Shown piece by piece: positions 27,903-36,564 of a DNA stretch of 62,303 nucleotides. The DNA comes from CAZQRP01 sp964596125 (GTDB lineage Bacteria; Chloroflexota; Dehalococcoidia; GIF9; UBA5629), in NCBI GenBank assembly GCA_964596125.1, contig CAZQRP010000021.1:1-62303 (forward strand). Direction: 5' to 3'. The notes beneath the pieces were generated by a model that was not told where the DNA came from, searched no databases, and saw only the letters and a list, made by a program, of their open reading frames with translations. Made by a program: the position numbers and the translations under genes. The first letter of the stretch is position 1. The number at the start of each line of letters is the position of its first letter.

Positions 27903-28667
27903 TCACATATTCCGTAGTAAATCAATAGCCAGTTCAGCAGCCCTCCTGCCAGATAGGAGCATACCTCCAAAAATAGGGCCCATCCGTGGAGAGCCTAAAA
28001 CAGCATTAGCCGCCATACCAGCAACCAGAAGACCGGGATAGACCTGCCTGGTATTTTCCACAATTTCTCTTTCACCTACCTCAGCCCACATCGATTTTTC
28101 ACCCTGAATTCGTAATTCATCGGCTACCTTCCTGGCTACTATTTTACACACCTCACAATCATGCCCGGTAGCATCTATCACCAGTTTAGCCTTTATAGCC
28201 AGCGGGTCCACATGCAAGCCCGCCATAGTTACTGCGCTCCAATTGAGAACCAGACCAGAAATCCTGTGATTCTCACGAATCACCACATCCTCGACGCTGA
28301 TTAAATTATATATTCTGGCTCCAGCTTTCGCAGCTTTGGAGCAAAGAGTAGAAGTTGCCTCTACGGCATCAGCTATGTAATAATCCTTCTGAAATTCTAT
28401 AGTATCGATGCTGAACTCATCCAGTATTTCTTTCGCCTCAGGTTGGACCACAATCCGGTTAAACATCATGCCACCACCCCACATACCACCGCCAATGCTC
28501 AGTTTCCTTTCAAAGATAGCCGTTTTAACTTTATTTTTTGCCAGATAATAGCCGGCAGCCATACCTGACGGTCCTGCTCCCACTATAGCAACCTCCAGGT
28601 CCATGGAGTCGAGCAGGTCTTTCAAGTAACTTTCGGTTATCGCTTTGGATATAACAACTTCATCCAT
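27903..28667 (-). CDS. thi4: THI4-like thiazole synthase, sulfide-using type
   Basis: Makes the ADP-thiazole precursor of thiamine from NAD and glycine. The 254 residues carry the FAD/NAD motif VAIVGAGPSGMAAGYYLA (26-43) and IGGGMWGGGMMFN. The family's sulfur-donor Cys in yeast (Cys205) lies in a CCMDPN context. Here the matching site reads GLHVDPL, with His152. His at this position marks the archaeal catalytic enzymes that take sulfide instead of sacrificing a Cys. GAGGTG precedes the ATG. It lies upstream of the homocysteine genes, which also use sulfide. Confidence 0.85.
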   Translation of the reverse strand: MDEVVISKAITESYLKDLLDSMDLEVAIVGAGPSGMAAGYYLAKNKVKTAIFERKLSIGGGMWGGGMMFNRIVVQPEAKEILDEFSIDTIEFQKDYYIADAVEATSTLCSKAAKAGARIYNLISVEDVVIRENHRISGLVLNWSAVTMAGLHVDPLAIKAKLVIDATGHDCEVCKIVARKVADELRIQGEKSMWAEVGEREIVENTRQVYPGLLVAGMAANAVLGSPRMGPIFGGMLLSGRRAAELAIDLLRNM

Positions 28668-28690
28668 TATGTATCACCTCGGATAATGCT

Positions 28691-28739
28691 TAAAACAAAT
28701 GGCACTCTCCGGTCTCAGGCGGGACCGCTCTAGAGAGCC
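28691..28739 (-). promoter_or_regulatory. Possible attenuator hairpin in the thi4 leader
   Basis: Read on the minus strand, GGCTCTC pairs with GAGAG/GCC around an inner hairpin (GGTCCC with GAGACC, one mismatch; 28701-28739), followed by ATTTGTTTTA. This looks like a terminator 30 bases ahead of the thi4 start. It contains a CTGAGA string as TPP riboswitches do, but the other TPP motifs are absent. Confidence 0.35.
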
Positions 28740-28907
28740 CACCTCGATTTTACTGTCGCCAGGTCACCTGTACTATTATCCGGTCGGAAGCGCTTTCAGT
28801 AACGTCTGCAGCTATCTTGTCCACCCTATAACGCTGTATTATACTATTTAATCAGCTTACTTACACTGCATCCCGGTTTGATAAGACCACATATCGATAT
28901 AATAAGG

Positions 28908-29462
28908 CTAGCCACCGGTCCTGCCGTAGCTCTCATAAAAGACAATCTCTACTAACTCCTTTCGGAACGGTGTCTTTGGTTCACTATCGGGATAACCCAG
29001 CGGGGTCATTTCAACCACAACAATGCCGTCCGGCAGGCTCAATATCTCGGCAACTTTCCGCGCATCGAAATTGCCCGAATGCACCGTGCCCAGCCCAAGC
29101 GCGTGGGCTGCAAGAACCAGGTTCTGCATTGCCAGAGCCACGTCAAACATGAACCAGTCACCTTTATCAGTGGCCTGCACACCGTCTTTATAACCGGACT
29201 TACCTAACTCGGCACAAGCAACGATGAGTACCGGAGCTACTTCGATAGCTGCCCTGGCCGGATTTCTAATCCCAAAAGTCTCAGCTATCTTAACTCTGGT
29301 CTGATTATCCCTGACTATCACAAAACGAGAACACTGAGTATTGGCCCACGATGGCGCCCAACGAGCAGCTTCTAAAACAATAGTAAGGTCCTTATCATCC
29401 ACCGGTACCGGCTTGTACTTGCGAAAGCTGCGCCTTGTTTTTATAGCTTCAATTACATCCAC
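28908..29462 (-). CDS. Nitroreductase family FMN protein
   Basis: A 184-residue FMN-dependent nitroreductase-fold protein with a GTG start behind GGGGAG. It shows IKTRRSFRKYKPVPV at the N-terminus (FMN phosphate contact), ARWAPSWANTQ and the late motif LGLGTVHSGNFDA with LPDGIVVVEMTPLGYPD. Family members reduce nitro compounds, quinones or flavin-linked substrates; the substrate is not evident. It lies between hisS and thi4. Confidence 0.88.
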   Translation of the reverse strand: MDVIEAIKTRRSFRKYKPVPVDDKDLTIVLEAARWAPSWANTQCSRFVIVRDNQTRVKIAETFGIRNPARAAIEVAPVLIVACAELGKSGYKDGVQATDKGDWFMFDVALAMQNLVLAAHALGLGTVHSGNFDARKVAEILSLPDGIVVVEMTPLGYPDSEPKTPFRKELVEIVFYESYGRTGG

Positions 29463-29502
29463 ATTTCTCCCCTTGTGACAACTTAATTTTGTCTCTGTAC
29501 GT

Positions 29503-30750
29503 TTATTTAAATAATCCTTCTATTGTATCTTCAGCAACCATTTGCTGCTCACCTGTTGTCATATTACGTATCGTTACCTTATGGCTTTTCACCTCATCCT
29601 CCCCGATAATTGCTACGCGGTCGATGTTAAGACCGTTAGCCTGCCTTAGCTGAGCCTTCAGACTTCTATCACCAGTTGACATTGTCACCGCAATCCCACA
29701 CTGGCGCAAATCGGAGGCAAGTCTTATCGCCTTCAATTTAGCCTCATCCCCAAGATAAGCAATAAAGATTTCGGGCCTGGGTAAACCGGGTATATCAACA
29801 TGCTGCTTTTTCAAATTGAGCACAATCCTTTCCATACCAGAAGCAAAGCCGATGGCAGGAGTCGGCTTACCACCCAATTCCTCAATAAGGTTATCGTATC
29901 GGCCACCACCCCCCAAAGCACTCTGAGATGTCTCTTCCGGCGGCTGTATCTCAAAAACAGTCCTGGTGTAATAGTCCAGTCCCCGTACCAACCTGTGATT
30001 CAGATTGAAAGGAAGCTCCAAAATACCTAAAAACCTCTTGACGTCTTCAAAATGATTATGACAGTCCTGACAAAGCGAGTCACTGCTCTTCGGTGCCGCA
30101 TCGGCGATATCCTGGCAGGAAGACTCTTTACAATCGAGCAATCGTAAAGGATTTTTTTCTATCCGGGCTTTACAATCGCGACAAAGTTTGCTCACATGGG
30201 CAGAATAGTATTGCTTTAAGCTCTTGAGATACCCGGGTCGGCATAGTTTGCAGCCGATGCTATTGATCTGGAGACCGAGATTTCTGAGACCAAGAGACAG
30301 AAAGAGCTGCCATGCCATGTTAATTACTTCGGCATCAAGGCTTGCGTCTGCCTCACCAATTGCTTCAAAACCAAACTGGTAGTGCTGCCGGTAGCGCCCA
30401 GCCTGTGGTCGTTCATACCTGAATATTGCGGCTAAATAGTAAAGCTTTACCGGCTGTGGTACGTTATCCAGACCATGCTCCAGATAGGCCCTGCACACAG
30501 GAGCGGTACCTTCCGGCCTGAGTGCCAGATCATTGCCACTCTGGTCCTTGAAAACATACATCTCCTTGGTAACAATATCTGTGCCCTCGCCTATGCTGCG
30601 AGTAAAAAGTCGAGAGTCTTCAAAAACGGGTGTATCAAGGCGCTGGTATCCATAAAGTTGACTTAACTCAACCGCCCTGCCCTCTATGTACCTCCAGTAG
30701 TTCTGTTCTTCAGGCAGAATGTCTACGGTACCACGCGGTGATTTATACAA
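29503..30750 (-). CDS. hisS: Histidyl-tRNA synthetase
   Basis: Class II aminoacyl-tRNA synthetase charging tRNA-His. TTG at 30750 is the start, with GGAGGA eight bases upstream. The 415 residues have motif 2 ALRPEGTAPVCRAYLEHGL, the His-specific LVRGLDYYTRTVFEI, and motif 3 ALGGGGRYDNL with AIGFASGMERIVL, then an anticodon-binding domain. Cysteine pairs in LCRDCKAR and LCQDCHNH suggest a zinc-binding insertion. Confidence 0.95.
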   Translation of the reverse strand: MYKSPRGTVDILPEEQNYWRYIEGRAVELSQLYGYQRLDTPVFEDSRLFTRSIGEGTDIVTKEMYVFKDQSGNDLALRPEGTAPVCRAYLEHGLDNVPQPVKLYYLAAIFRYERPQAGRYRQHYQFGFEAIGEADASLDAEVINMAWQLFLSLGLRNLGLQINSIGCKLCRPGYLKSLKQYYSAHVSKLCRDCKARIEKNPLRLLDCKESSCQDIADAAPKSSDSLCQDCHNHFEDVKRFLGILELPFNLNHRLVRGLDYYTRTVFEIQPPEETSQSALGGGGRYDNLIEELGGKPTPAIGFASGMERIVLNLKKQHVDIPGLPRPEIFIAYLGDEAKLKAIRLASDLRQCGIAVTMSTGDRSLKAQLRQANGLNIDRVAIIGEDEVKSHKVTIRNMTTGEQQMVAEDTIEGLFK

Positions 30751-30831
30751 TGAAAAATCCTCCCTACAGAGAATACATTATGCACATAGACTATGTAAAG
30801 GCACCTTATTCGTCGCAATGCAGCTTTTGTT

Positions 30832-31164
30832 TCACCCCTTCTCACTGACCTCAGCGTCTATCCATCTCAGATAATCGTCGTTTCCGCCGATAATAGGCAT
30901 TGCAATTATCTCGGGGACTTCATAACTGTGAGCCCCTTTAACCAGGTCTATAATACGGGATAGTAACGGTGCTTTAGTCTTGATAATAAGAAGGTATTCC
31001 TGCTCCGAATCAAGTTCACCCTGCCACCAGAAGGTCGAATTTACGTTGGGCACGATATTCACACAAGCAGCTTTTCTCTGTTTTAGCAGCAGCTCAGCTA
31101 TCTTGTGGGCTTCTTCATTGCTACCCGTAGTAATAAAAACGACTATCTTATCAGTCTCTTTCAT
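30832..31164 (-). CDS. cutA: CutA1 divalent-cation tolerance protein
   Basis: A 110-residue CutA1-fold protein (trimeric). It has IVFITTGSNEEAHKIAELLL, KAACVNIVPNVNSTFWWQGE and the C-terminal SYEVPEIIAMPI. The start is the ATG at 31164, which overlaps the nadA stop as TGATG; a GTG at 31167 is also possible. Linked to metal tolerance in the literature, with uncertain mechanism. It is coupled to nadA. Confidence 0.9.
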   Translation of the reverse strand: MKETDKIVVFITTGSNEEAHKIAELLLKQRKAACVNIVPNVNSTFWWQGELDSEQEYLLIIKTKAPLLSRIIDLVKGAHSYEVPEIIAMPIIGGNDDYLRWIDAEVSEKG

Positions 31165-32090
31165 CACCCTCTACCTATTTCCAGCATCTTATCTACCGCT
31201 ACCTTCGCTTTACGGCGTATATCTTCCGGAACCGTGACCTCGGGAGTCATTTCATCCAAAGACCACAATACCTTCTCTAAGGTAATTGACTTCATATTGG
31301 GACAAACAGCTTGTTCGGAAACAGGAATGAACCTTTTACCAGGATTCTCTTTTCTAAGTCTGTGTAGTATTCCTATTTCTGTTCCCACAATCATTTCCTC
31401 GAATTCTTCCCTCCGGGCAAACCTTATCATTCCACCTGTGCTCAACACCTCATCAGCAAGAGCTATCACTTCTGGTTTACACTCGGGATGGACCACTACC
31501 CTGGCCCCGGGATAATCTTGCCTGAGGTTCATGATGTGCTCAGGTCGTATCCTGGCATGGGTTGGACAATAGCCGGGCCAGAGAATAATTTTTTTATTAG
31601 TTTTCGTGGAGACATAGTGCCCCAGATACTGGTCAGGTATGAATATTATTTCCTCACCGGGCAAGCTTTCCACAACTTTCACCGCATTGGCAGAAGTGCA
31701 GCAGACGTCTGACTCCGCCTTGACGTCGGCCGAAGAATTGATATAGCAGACAACTGTCGCTGCTGGATACTGTTCCTTTTTCATCCGCAGGCTTTCCGGA
31801 GTAATCATATTGGCCATGGGACACCCTGCGTTAATATCGGGAAGCAAAACCGTCTTTTCCGGACAAAGGATGGAGGCCGTTTCCGCCATGAAGTGAACGC
31901 CACAGAAGACTATTACATTCGCATCGGTCTTTGCCGCGTTCTGGCTTAGCTCCAGTGAATCGCCAACATAATCGGCTACATCCTGAATTTCGCCCAACTG
32001 ATAGTTATGGGCTAGAATAATGGCATTTCGTTCTCTCTTTAGATTTACTATCCTGTCTAGTAAAGGTGAATCTACATCGGTATTTAACAT
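31164..32090 (-). CDS. nadA: Quinolinate synthase NadA
   Basis: 4Fe-4S enzyme that condenses iminoaspartate with dihydroxyacetone phosphate to quinolinate in NAD synthesis. The 308 residues have IILAHNYQLGEIQDVADYVG, and cluster cysteines in VFCGVHFM, VHPECKPE and QAVCPNMKS. NadB and NadC are not in the window. The Fe-S cluster may be loaded by the NifS/Rrf2 genes in the same strand run. It is coupled to cutA. Confidence 0.94.
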   Translation of the reverse strand: MLNTDVDSPLLDRIVNLKRERNAIILAHNYQLGEIQDVADYVGDSLELSQNAAKTDANVIVFCGVHFMAETASILCPEKTVLLPDINAGCPMANMITPESLRMKKEQYPAATVVCYINSSADVKAESDVCCTSANAVKVVESLPGEEIIFIPDQYLGHYVSTKTNKKIILWPGYCPTHARIRPEHIMNLRQDYPGARVVVHPECKPEVIALADEVLSTGGMIRFARREEFEEMIVGTEIGILHRLRKENPGKRFIPVSEQAVCPNMKSITLEKVLWSLDEMTPEVTVPEDIRRKAKVAVDKMLEIGRG

Positions 32091-32231
32091 AGCTTATTCA
32101 TTTCTAAAATTTATCTGCCAGAAAATAAGTACTACGGACCGTCACATCTCACGTGTGAGAAACAGCGGTCGGAAGACTACTTTTTTATCAGCAGCTATCT
32201 GACAGCCATTCTCAAAGTGAGCTTCCTTGCC

Positions 32232-32678
32232 TTATTTTTCAACTTTCTCTATCTCAATCTGGTCACCTGCCTTGACATGCCCGCCGCGAACTACCCGTGC
32301 AAACACCCCCTCTTCAGGCATGACACATTGGCCCACCTGACGGTAGATAGCGCACTTCGTATGGCACTCCTTACCTATTTGGGTAATCTCCAGGATAACA
32401 TCGTTACCCACAAAGACCCGAGTACCTAAAGGTAGCGAGACCAGGTCCACTCCTTCAGTTGTTAGATTCTCGGCAAAATCACCCGGCTTAACATCAAGGC
32501 CCAATCTTCGCATCTTGTTAATACTATTTATGTCAAGCAGGCTTGCCTGTCTGTGTGTAGTATGATCAGCATGGGCATCATCGACGAGGCCGTAATTCTC
32601 CTTAAAAAGCCCTTCTTTTACATCCTGCTTTTTAGTATGTTTTTTTTTGCTTCTACAGACCGCAATTATCCTCGCCAT
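32232..32678 (-). CDS. MOSC domain protein
   Basis: A 148-residue protein made of one MOSC domain, related to the molybdenum cofactor sulfurase C-terminus. It has GLVDDAHADHTTHRQASLLD, PGDFAENLTTEG and the conserved Cys in QIGKECHTKCAIY. MOSC domains handle Moco or its sulfur. Nearby FdhD also transfers sulfur to a Mo/W cofactor, which fits one pathway. Confidence 0.88.
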   Translation of the reverse strand: MARIIAVCRSKKKHTKKQDVKEGLFKENYGLVDDAHADHTTHRQASLLDINSINKMRRLGLDVKPGDFAENLTTEGVDLVSLPLGTRVFVGNDVILEITQIGKECHTKCAIYRQVGQCVMPEEGVFARVVRGGHVKAGDQIEIEKVEK

Positions 32679-32787
32679 AGTACCATTCCCCCGTTTATTA
32701 TTACCTTACCTATCCACCAACCTCTGCACTTCATTTACAGGATTCTAATCTACCACAATTAAATAAATGCTATTACTTCATTATGAA

Positions 32788-33573
32788 TCACACATTCAGG
32801 CGCCAGTTATTGGCATAGACATTCATCCTGGAGCCTCTAACAAAACCAATGAGGGTTATACCCAGGTCATTGGCTAACTTAACACCTAAATTGGTCGGGG
32901 CCGATTTTGAAATAAGTACAGGAATATTTCTTTTGCTCACCTTCATCAATATCTCTGAAGAGATTCTCCCGCTGGTTATTATTAAACGGTCATCTGTCGG
33001 AACATCGTTTAAAATACATTCGCCGAAGACTTTATCAACGGCATTATGCCTGCCAATATCCTCGTTAAATACCAGGATACTGCCGGCATCACACAGAGCT
33101 GCACTGTGCACTCCGCCGGTTGTCCTGTAGATCTGAGACTGATGCTGAAACTCTTTTACCAGATTAAGAATTTCCACAGCCGATACGCTCATCTGGGATT
33201 CTACTTTTGTCTTTCCCTGGGCATCGGCAACACTGTAAAAAGAGGCCCCTCTGCCACAGCCTGAAGTTATCATCCTCTTGAACAAGAGTTCGTTAGCCAG
33301 ATCTATGTCTTCCCCGGTCTCAACGCGCACGATGCCCCTCTGGTCATCAACCAGCACTTTCTTAATATCATCCTTGCCCTTGAGCAATCCTTCGGAAGAA
33401 AGGAAACCAACAGCCAGGTACTTTAAATCCGAAGGAGAACACAGTAAAGTAACCAGTTCCTGATTGTTTAAAATAATAGTAAGTGGTATCTCTCTGGTTA
33501 ATATATCCTCAATATCATTACTACCTTCTCTGGTAATCCGTTTTATTTGAACAACTTCTGTACTATCAGTCAT
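32788..33573 (-). CDS. fdhD: Formate dehydrogenase accessory sulfurtransferase FdhD
   Basis: Carries sulfur from a cysteine desulfurase to the molybdenum or tungsten cofactor of formate dehydrogenase. The 261 residues include the sulfur-carrier loop ITSGCGRGASFYS, TGGVHSAALCD and EDIGRHNAVDKV with GRISSEI. AAGGAAA precedes the ATG. No formate dehydrogenase gene is in the window, so it acts on an enzyme encoded elsewhere. The NifS gene upstream on the same strand is a plausible sulfur source. Confidence 0.92.
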   Translation of the reverse strand: MTDSTEVVQIKRITREGSNDIEDILTREIPLTIILNNQELVTLLCSPSDLKYLAVGFLSSEGLLKGKDDIKKVLVDDQRGIVRVETGEDIDLANELLFKRMITSGCGRGASFYSVADAQGKTKVESQMSVSAVEILNLVKEFQHQSQIYRTTGGVHSAALCDAGSILVFNEDIGRHNAVDKVFGECILNDVPTDDRLIITSGRISSEILMKVSKRNIPVLISKSAPTNLGVKLANDLGITLIGFVRGSRMNVYANNWRLNV

Positions 33574-33676
33574 TTTACTTTTTCCTTACCGTTCACTCAG
33601 GGGAGACTACTGAAATGCTTTCTTGACCTTGTCTGTACATCAAGGGTATTAACATTGTTATCTTTCATTGAAATCT

Positions 33677-34699
33677 TTATTGACTCTCACCCTGGATATA
33701 CCTTAAATCCAGAAAATCTGCGGCCTTCGTCCCCTCTTTTATATAGCCCAGTTTCACCATATAGTCTATCATATCTTGGACAACTCGTGGACTGATATCA
33801 ACGCTATATTCGACTCTTTCCATTGAGCGTAACATGACCTCCGGTGTGATTTCCAGGCTGGTGCTAAGCTCCTCCTCTTTAGCCAGAAGGATTTCTCCCC
33901 CGGCGACCTGCAACTGCTCCGTCATGATTTCCGCTGTCTCATACGGATGCTGATTAATCCAATCTGTAGCTCTTCGGGTTATGTTTACCAACTTCTTCAC
34001 CAGGTCAGGATTATCCCTCAAAAGTTCAGTCCTGACTACCAGAACATCACCCTGCATACCGGGCCAAAGGTCATGGCTCATCACCAGCATAGGAAACCCT
34101 CTGGACTCAGCCATAGTAGCTTGTTGTTCAGGAATAAATGCCGCATCCAATCTTCCACCAATTAAGGCGATGACCTCTTCAGACGGACTCATCCGAAGAG
34201 TCTTAACATTCTCCAGATTATATTTGTCTATCATAAGATTAAGTAAAAGGTCTGTCACAGTACCTTCTCTTAAACATCCTATTGTCTTGTTGTTTAAATC
34301 CTCAATGTTTTTAATCTCTGGCCTTGTTACCAGACCATAACCATACTTTTGAACCCCTGCTACCACCTTTATGGGCACTCCTCTAGCATGGACCATAATA
34401 GCCGCCGTCAGGCCCATATAACCAACTCGAATATCTTCCCTGGATAAAGCGGCGGCAATAGCCGCCCCCGACTCGTAAATCTGGAAGATAGGTAACAGGT
34501 CCAGTGCTTCCTCCCTGAACCAGCCCCTGGTGTGAGCCACATAAGCACTGGCAGCATGATTATTAAATTCAACAGCCATGCCAGTTAGTTTTTCACTGTT
34601 TTTACTACAGGTACTCCCTGTCAAGATAACGGCTAAAGACCCGGCTATGAATAAAGCGAGGACCGCCTTTGGCATCCTGTTCTTGTTCCGATGTTCCAT
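33677..34699 (-). CDS. Periplasmic substrate-binding protein, NMT1/SsuA type
   Basis: About 340 residues from ATG 34699 (MEHRNKNRMPKAVLALFIAG); the frame is open to 34804. A signal helix is followed by VEFNNHAASAYVAHTRGWFREE, DLLPIFQIYESGAAIAAALS and the KTIGCLREGTVTDLLLNL signature of NMT1-like proteins. These bind pyrimidine thiamine precursors, sulfonates or nitrate. The LTGSTC stretch could be a non-standard lipobox. No permease or ATPase is beside it. Its neighbour ThiN suggests a thiamine precursor, which is inference. Confidence 0.78.
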   Translation of the reverse strand: MEHRNKNRMPKAVLALFIAGSLAVILTGSTCSKNSEKLTGMAVEFNNHAASAYVAHTRGWFREEALDLLPIFQIYESGAAIAAALSREDIRVGYMGLTAAIMVHARGVPIKVVAGVQKYGYGLVTRPEIKNIEDLNNKTIGCLREGTVTDLLLNLMIDKYNLENVKTLRMSPSEEVIALIGGRLDAAFIPEQQATMAESRGFPMLVMSHDLWPGMQGDVLVVRTELLRDNPDLVKKLVNITRRATDWINQHPYETAEIMTEQLQVAGGEILLAKEEELSTSLEITPEVMLRSMERVEYSVDISPRVVQDMIDYMVKLGYIKEGTKAADFLDLRYIQGESQ

Positions 34700-34858
34700 A
34701 AGAGATAAATTCAATTTTTTATTAACTACGAATACCGAGTATTTCGTTCTATTTATCGTATTATCAGTCTCAATCAATCGAACAGGTATCGCCACGCCAA
34801 ACATCTCGTCATCTCAGGCGTCGTATACCTGCCTATTCGATGAAAGATTGCACATCCA

Positions 34859-35449
34859 CTATGACATTCTCTGCTGATAGCGGCGTGCTATTTCTACGGC
34901 TATTCCGGCTACTTCCACGGCATCATTGCCAAGGGCAACAAATAATGGCTCTTTCCCCCAGCCTTCTCCTTCATAAAACAGCCTGGGGATACCAGAGCAA
35001 CTGGCAGCCAGTTGTTTAATCTTCCAGGGCATCGACATTCCATCCTTCTCCACGATCTCGACAGGCTCATCGGCCCGGTCAATCCAGCCAAAAAGTATGC
35101 CACGCTCGGAGCAGTACTCCTGAACGATTTCAATCGTTACCGGATCACACTTAAAGTTTATGCCGGCATTTATTGCAGGATCATATTTTCGCACCTCTAT
35201 GATAAGCCTGGCCATATGGTCTGAAGCTCCCCATTCGGGCATACCCGAGGCATGAGGCAAACCACGCACTACGGTAATCCTGCCATCTATTGCAGCCACT
35301 TCATCACGTGTCTTTGCTGCCGGTAATGCGTATGCCAGATTGACTCTCACTTCAGGCATGAGCGAAGCGAACTCACGGCAATTTTGCAGCGTGTCAACCG
35401 CAGTTACCAGGTTGTCCAACACTATCTCTTTTTGTTTTTGCACACTCAT
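34859..35449 (-). CDS. thiN: ThiN-type thiamine phosphate synthase domain protein
   Basis: A 196-residue standalone ThiN domain. It has EVRVNLAYALPAAKTRDEVA, RITVVRGLPHASGMPEWGAS and DHMARLIIEVRKYDP, the pattern usually found as the C-terminal half of archaeal ThiD-ThiN fusions, where it joins the pyrimidine and thiazole units. Its ATG lies three bases after the stop of the AIR-synthase-like gene, so translation is probably coupled. With THI4 in the same window, this points to an archaeal-style route. Confidence 0.82.
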   Translation of the reverse strand: MSVQKQKEIVLDNLVTAVDTLQNCREFASLMPEVRVNLAYALPAAKTRDEVAAIDGRITVVRGLPHASGMPEWGASDHMARLIIEVRKYDPAINAGINFKCDPVTIEIVQEYCSERGILFGWIDRADEPVEIVEKDGMSMPWKIKQLAASCSGIPRLFYEGEGWGKEPLFVALGNDAVEVAGIAVEIARRYQQRMS

Positions 35450-35452
35450 TGT

Positions 35453-36475
35453 TTACGCTTCCAGCGTGCTGAAATAGGCTTCCCAGAATGGGTCTACCAT
35501 AACCGGCTTTAATTCCTCTCTTTTGCCATTCTTACGTACAAAAATCCTATCGCCTGGTGTTATTTCTCCCACATCCCAGGCATCAATGCCACTTTGCTTT
35601 AAATCAGTGAGTATTCGAGAGGTATTCTGCGGAGTAGCTGTTATCACCAGCGTACCTTCGCTTATCGACATAAGCGGATCTATATCGAAATATCGGCAAA
35701 CCGCATCAATCTCCTCTGTGATGTTTATCTTTTCCTCAAATAACGTTACCCCGGTACCAGAAGCAGCTGCTATCTCATATACACCATTAAGCAATCCACC
35801 TTCAGTAGCATCGTGCATAGCATGGGCATGCGGTGCTGCCACCAGGGCATCTGAAACGACAGTCATATTAAAGAAATGACTCTTGGCTCTCTCGATAAGT
35901 TCGCTGCTAAACTCGTTCCTCAGAGCTTTCTCGGCCTGCCAGGCCAGTATACCAGTGGCCTCGATGGCCGGACCCTTTGTTATAATAATACGGTCTCCAA
36001 TGCTGGCATTCGATGCGGGAGTAAGCTGGTCTTTCGATCCCAGACCCATGACCGTACAGCCACCATTTAAGGGATAGCCTATGCCAGGATAAACACCAGT
36101 GTGACCGCCAATAATAGCTATACCCAGCTTTTCACATTCCTGATGTATTTCCTCCCAGATATGTTCAAGTACATTGTCTTCTGATCCGGGTGGTAACATC
36201 AGACAGATCGTCATATATCTTGGCTTTACTCCGAGCGTAGCTACATCACTGGCACAGATATGCACAATCGCCCAACCGAAATGCGGCATTAATACGGGCA
36301 TGCCAAATGTAGGGTCTTCAGCTATAACCATGACACCCCCATCCGGTAGTTCAATCACGGCAGCATCAACACCATGCCTGGGCCCTACCAAGACAGTATT
36401 GTCCAGCTTGCCCAGTCTGGAGAAAATAATCGTATCAAAAGTTACTTTATCTACTTTACCTATTTGTGGCAGCAT
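35453..36475 (-). CDS. AIR synthase-related (PurM/HypE/ThiL-fold) protein
   Basis: A 340-residue ATP-binding protein of the PurM superfamily, with AGGAGGA before the ATG. It shows GPRHGVDAAVIELPDG, FGWAIVHICASDVATLGVKP, IAIIGGHTGVYPG and the late HDATEGGLLNGVYEIAAASG. These match the HypE/AIR-synthase-like branch. It is not SelD, because the N-terminal Cys/Sec motif is missing. Being coupled to thiN raises a thiamine phosphate kinase-like role, but HypE-like or other functions are equally allowed by the sequence. Confidence 0.8.
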   Translation of the reverse strand: MLPQIGKVDKVTFDTIIFSRLGKLDNTVLVGPRHGVDAAVIELPDGGVMVIAEDPTFGMPVLMPHFGWAIVHICASDVATLGVKPRYMTICLMLPPGSEDNVLEHIWEEIHQECEKLGIAIIGGHTGVYPGIGYPLNGGCTVMGLGSKDQLTPASNASIGDRIIITKGPAIEATGILAWQAEKALRNEFSSELIERAKSHFFNMTVVSDALVAAPHAHAMHDATEGGLLNGVYEIAAASGTGVTLFEEKINITEEIDAVCRYFDIDPLMSISEGTLVITATPQNTSRILTDLKQSGIDAWDVGEITPGDRIFVRKNGKREELKPVMVDPFWEAYFSTLEA

Positions 36476-36564
36476 ATTGTTCCTCCTGTTAAACTATCTT
36501 CTTCATCCGGTGGTATCGGAAGTCAACAGTCATCACCTTTAAGTCAGGGAATTAGACTTTTTAT

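Noticed and set aside
28740..28907. Thiamine pyrophosphate or SAM riboswitch upstream of thi4
   Set aside because: Only a CTGAGA string was found; the other conserved aptamer motifs of either class are missing.
35453..36475. Selenophosphate synthetase SelD
   Set aside because: The fold matches the PurM superfamily, but the N-terminal Cys/Sec active-site motif is absent, so it cannot be used as evidence for selenocysteine use.
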